Program-made: the position numbers and the translations under genes
Source of the DNA: JACCXG01 sp963785755
GTDB lineage: Bacteria; Acidobacteriota; Vicinamibacteria; Vicinamibacterales; 2-12-FULL-66-21
Direction of reading: 5' to 3'
Length of the DNA: 47,393 bases
Assembly (NCBI GenBank): GCA_963785755.1
Contig: CAWAXG010000067.1
Coordinates: 1 to 47,393, forward strand
Part shown: positions 44,071 to 47,393 of the stretch, piece after piece
Numbering within the stretch: the first letter of the stretch is position 1
Layout: each line of letters begins with the position of its first letter
Notes under the pieces: model-generated
Database searches by the model: none
What the model was told of the DNA's origin: nothing
The model's input: only the letters and a program-made list of their open reading frames with translations

Positions 44071-47000
44071 ATGGTCACACGTTCGGGTCTTGGAGTCGGG
44101 CTCTTTCCTTCGTCGTTGCACTGTCTGCCTCTCGCTGGGCCGCCTCGGCCTTCGCGCAGGGAGCTACCGGAACAATCACAGGCACGGTAGTCGACGGCAC
44201 GGGCGCCGCACTTCCGGGCGCCACCGTCAACGTGACCGAGGCGGCGACCGGCACCATCCGGACGGTCGTCACCGACGGCGCGGGCCTCTTCCGCTTCGCC
44301 GCACTGAACCCGGGCCGCTATTCAGCTGGCCGTGGAGCTCGCCAGCTTCAGAACCCTGAACGTCGCTGATATCAACGCTGCTGTCGACGGAGGTCCGCGA
44401 CCTCGGGAAGCTCGGCGCTGCAGATCGGCGGCATCACCGAAACAGTCACGATCACCTCGGAAGTCACGCCCGTCCAGGTGGCGGACAGCTCGAGACGGTC
44501 CACGCTCACCCAGGACGACATCGCCGCGATCCCCACCAAGGGACGGGACATTTTCGGCATGCTGGGCATCCTGCCGGGCGTGCAGGACACGAACCTGAAT
44601 CGCGACTTCACGCAGTGGCGCTCAGCGATCTCGGTCACCATCAACGGCATGCCGTCGCAGAACAAGGACGTGCGCGTCGACGGCATCAACATCGTCGACG
44701 AAGGCGGATGCGGCACCGCGTACGTGAACCTCAACATGGACGCGGTCGGCGAAGTGCAGGTCATCGCCAACGGCTACACGGCGGAGAACGGCCGCAACAA
44801 CGGCGGCGTCATCAGCATGGTGACCAAGTCGGGCACCAACCAGCTGCGGGCGTCCGCCTAGTACAACGGCCGCCGCGACAAGTTCAACGAGAACGACTAT
44901 TCCGCGAGGCGAGCGACCAGGCGAAGCCGCTCTACCGCGTCAATATCTCCGGCTACAGCGTCGGCGGCCGGTGGTGATCCCGGGCGTGGTCGACAGCCGG
45001 AGGGCGGACTCGAAGAAGATCTACTTCTTCGGCTCGCAGGAATTCACCGACGACGCGCGGCCGACCTCCACGACGCGCGCGAACATGCCGACCGGACTCG
45101 AGTACAACGGGGATTTCTCGGCGACGCGGATCACCAACGGCACGATTCAGCCGATCATCGACCCGCTCACCGGGCAGCAGTTCGCGGGCAACCGGATTCC
45201 GGCCGCGGGGACGGCGGGATGCGGCGTCTCAGTTCAGCTGCATCGACCCGCTCGGTCAGCGCATGCTGCGCATCCTGCCGGAAGCGAACGGCGTCTTGAA
45301 TCCGCAGGTCGGTCAGGAATGGACGTCGAACTCGGCGTGGGACCTGACCCCGGTTCACGGCCGGACGAACAACGTCCTGCGAGTGGATGCCGTCTTCACC
45401 GAGAAGACCCGGATGGCGATTCGCGCCATCAAGGACAGGGACGACGACTGGAGCTGGAACCGCATCACGCCGGGGACCGGCTACGTCAACCAGAACACGC
45501 CCGGACTGCTGGTCGCGACCACCATCTCGCAGGTCCTGCGGCCGACGATGGTCAACGAGATCGGGTTCGGCTACACGCACAACCGGTGGGGATTCACGGC
45601 GGCAGACGACTTCGACTACACGTCGCTGTACCGTTCCACGCTCAACGTCGATCCGCCACGGTTCGAACCGTTCGCGGACTACTCGGATCCGCCGAAGATC
45701 TCGGGGATCGGCGAACAGGTCGATGAGTGGCCGTATGCACCCCGATTCGCGACCGCGGGCGGCAATCGGGCCGGGCTGGGCACGGATTCCGTCAGTCCGA
45801 CGAGCCGATTCCCCGCCTGAACCTCAGCGGCCGCTACTACTTCAACGACGACCTCTCGCTGACGAGAGGACGGCACAACTTCAAGGCCGGCGTGTCGCTC
45901 GAATACAACCGCAAGACGGAGCCGGGTTCCGCCGATTACATGGGGAACTTCAACTTCGGCCACGACGCGAACAATCCGCTCAGCACCGGCAACGGTTACG
46001 CCAACATGCTGCTCGGCGTGTTCACGACCTACACCGAGTTGACCAGCCGCGTCGACCGCGACGTGCGGCACTGGCAGAACGACTTCTACGTCCAGGACAA
46101 CTGGCGCATGACGCCGAACCTGACCATCGACCTGGGTCTGCGCGTGCAGCACAGCGGATCGGACTTCGAAGTCAACGACATGAACAGCGGGTTCTTCACC
46201 GACTTGTGGCAGCGCGGCGACGCGGCCCGCGTGTATCGGTTGGCCTGCACGACCGGCGTGCCCGGCAACCAGGCCTGCGCGGCGGCGAACCAGCGCGCGA
46301 TCGATCCGGCCAACCCGAGCGTCTTCTTCCCGACAGCGTACGCCGGCAACATCGTGCCGGGCTCGGGCAAGCAGCTCAACGGGATCATCACCGGCGGCAT
46401 GGACGGGAAGAAAGACGGGACCTATTTACGTTCCCGTATTCGTCTGGGCGCCGCGTGCGGGCATGGCGTGGAACGTGACCGGCGACGGCAAGACGGCGCT
46501 GCGAACATCCTGGGGGATTTTCTATAACTTCCCGCGATCGACAGGGGGACGGCGGTTATCCGTTCTCCGGCGGCTGCCCGGTCTCCTGCACTCGCCAGCT
46601 CCGCTGGGCGCGCTTCGGCGAAATCACCGCCGCCACGCCGTCCAACCTGATCGAGAACCCTGTCAACGTCACGGTCGGAGGGTACGAACAGCCGCTGTCG
46701 AAGTCGCACAACGTCAACGTGGCGTTCCAGCGCGACATCGGCTTCAATACGGTCGCGGAGATCGCCTGGGTCGGCAACTACACCGCGAACCACGGGCGCT
46801 TCGTCGACGACAACCGGCTGCCGCTCTACGTGTACGGCGACCCGGCGAACCTGGTGAACAACGCGCCAATCGCGTGCCAACTCGCTGCGCTATCAGGTCA
46901 CGGCAACTACCCGGGCATGGGCTCGGCCAACGTCTACGTGCCCGGCGCTCTACGCCAAGACGCTGCAGTACAACGCGCTGCAGATGCAGGTCGCAGCGCC

Positions 47001-47393
47001 GCCTGACCAACGGCCTGCAGATGGGCTTCGCCTACACGCTCGCCAAGGGCGAGGGCTACACCGGCTACGACCCCTACACCGACGAGATCGGCGGCGAAGC
47101 GGCGATCAGAGCCCGCTACTGGGGGCCGACCAGCGACGATCGCCGGCACAACATCTCCGCGACCTGGAGCTATGACGTGCCGACGTCGACCGAGATACCG
47201 GTCATCAAGCAGCTGATCATGGACTGGCAGGTCTCCGGCATCTTCCGGATGCTGAGCGGCCAGGCGGTGACGCCGAGCTGCGCGTCGAACAACGCGGGCA
47301 TCAACAACTCGAACCCGACGTTGACCGACGGGGGCGGCGCGCGCCCGCTGCGAGCTCACCGGCGAGCCGATCTTCAGCGGCTACACGGTGGAT
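44071..47393 (+). pseudogene. Second TonB-dependent-receptor-like protein, broken and cut by the window end
   Basis: Paralogue of the preceding gene. ATG 44071 follows GGAGAG. Signal-like SFVVALSASRWAASAFAQG, regulatory domain TGTITGTVVDGTGAALPGATV, plug GRDIFGMLGILPGVQDT and ANGYTAENGRNNGGVISMV, barrel strands such as RHNFKAGVSLEYNRKTEPGS and NFNFGHDANNPLSTGNGYAN. At least eight frame changes occur (near 44095, 44325, 44385, 44900, 44965, 45230, 45800, 46430, 46550, 46890, 47000, 47345). One in-frame stop stands at 44859-44861, TAG where the intact paralogue has Trp (GSGWYN versus ASA-stop-YN). The C-terminus lies beyond the window. Decay and poor sequence at a contig end cannot be told apart here. 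Confidence 0.75.

Overview
The window looks like a piece of an Acidobacteriota genome, most likely of the Vicinamibacteria/soil type. This is inferred from very high GC, Ser/Thr kinases with an N-terminal zinc ribbon or C-terminal TPRs, VWFA-related proteins, a remnant of an acidobacterial-type ABC permease, CRTAC1/UnbV and DUF1080 proteins, many Tat-exported sugar enzymes, and very large carboxypeptidase-regulatory-domain TonB-type outer-membrane proteins. No rRNA, tRNA, prophage, transposase or CRISPR array was seen.

Layout. 0.2-5.2 kb: two convergent Ser/Thr kinase genes. 5.2-6.1 kb: a tandem pair of unknown paralogous small proteins. 6.2-6.9 kb: an internally deleted VWFA gene. 7-7.8 kb: fdhD, followed by a double-hairpin REP-like element. 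7.9-11.4 kb (minus): a Tat-exported TIM-barrel protein and a PQQ dehydrogenase with a built-in cytochrome c. 11.6-12.7 kb: a D-threonine aldolase/D-serine dehydratase-like enzyme. 12.8-18.4 kb (minus): a complete respiratory formate dehydrogenase operon (alpha, beta, gamma, fdhE). Its alpha subunit has an in-frame UGA at the expected selenocysteine position, followed by a SECIS-like hairpin. 18.5-25.8 kb: a DUF1080-VCBS fusion, an esterase, a DUF1080 protein, a CRTAC1/UnbV protein and a TPR protein. 25.8-27.4 kb: a TetR regulator and a methyltransferase. 27.5-35.4 kb: an SMP-30 lactonase, two more TIM-barrel isomerases, a Gfo/Idh/MocA oxidoreductase, a histidine phosphatase, an RraA-like protein and a VWFA protein. 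35.4-39.9 kb: a giant inverted repeat, a truncated TPR copy, DUF1080, a TPR protein and a sulfite-oxidase-family molybdoenzyme. 40-47.4 kb: two paralogous TonB-type outer-membrane proteins, the first intact, the second badly broken and cut by the window end.

Working together (inference): the formate dehydrogenase with FdhD and FdhE is a periplasm-facing respiratory module. The repeated combination of Gfo/Idh/MocA oxidoreductase, AP-endonuclease-2-type TIM barrels, DUF1080 (3-keto-disaccharide hydrolase-like) domains and a lactonase, almost all with Tat or Sec signals, suggests periplasmic oxidative (3-keto-sugar) carbohydrate breakdown supplied by the TonB-type proteins.

Two non-coding signals stand out. 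One is a family of intergenic elements whose arms are short tandem repeats in inverted orientation; three copies share 35-nt ends. The other is a shared box, WTCGAMCWT-N9/10-WTCGAA, upstream of the PQQ dehydrogenase, the DUF1080-VCBS gene, both TonB-type genes and possibly a TIM-barrel gene.

Caveat: many genes carry one or more frameshifts, often at G/C runs and densest near both window ends. I read most of these as sequence or assembly errors. Gene spans given across frameshifts are my reconstructions.
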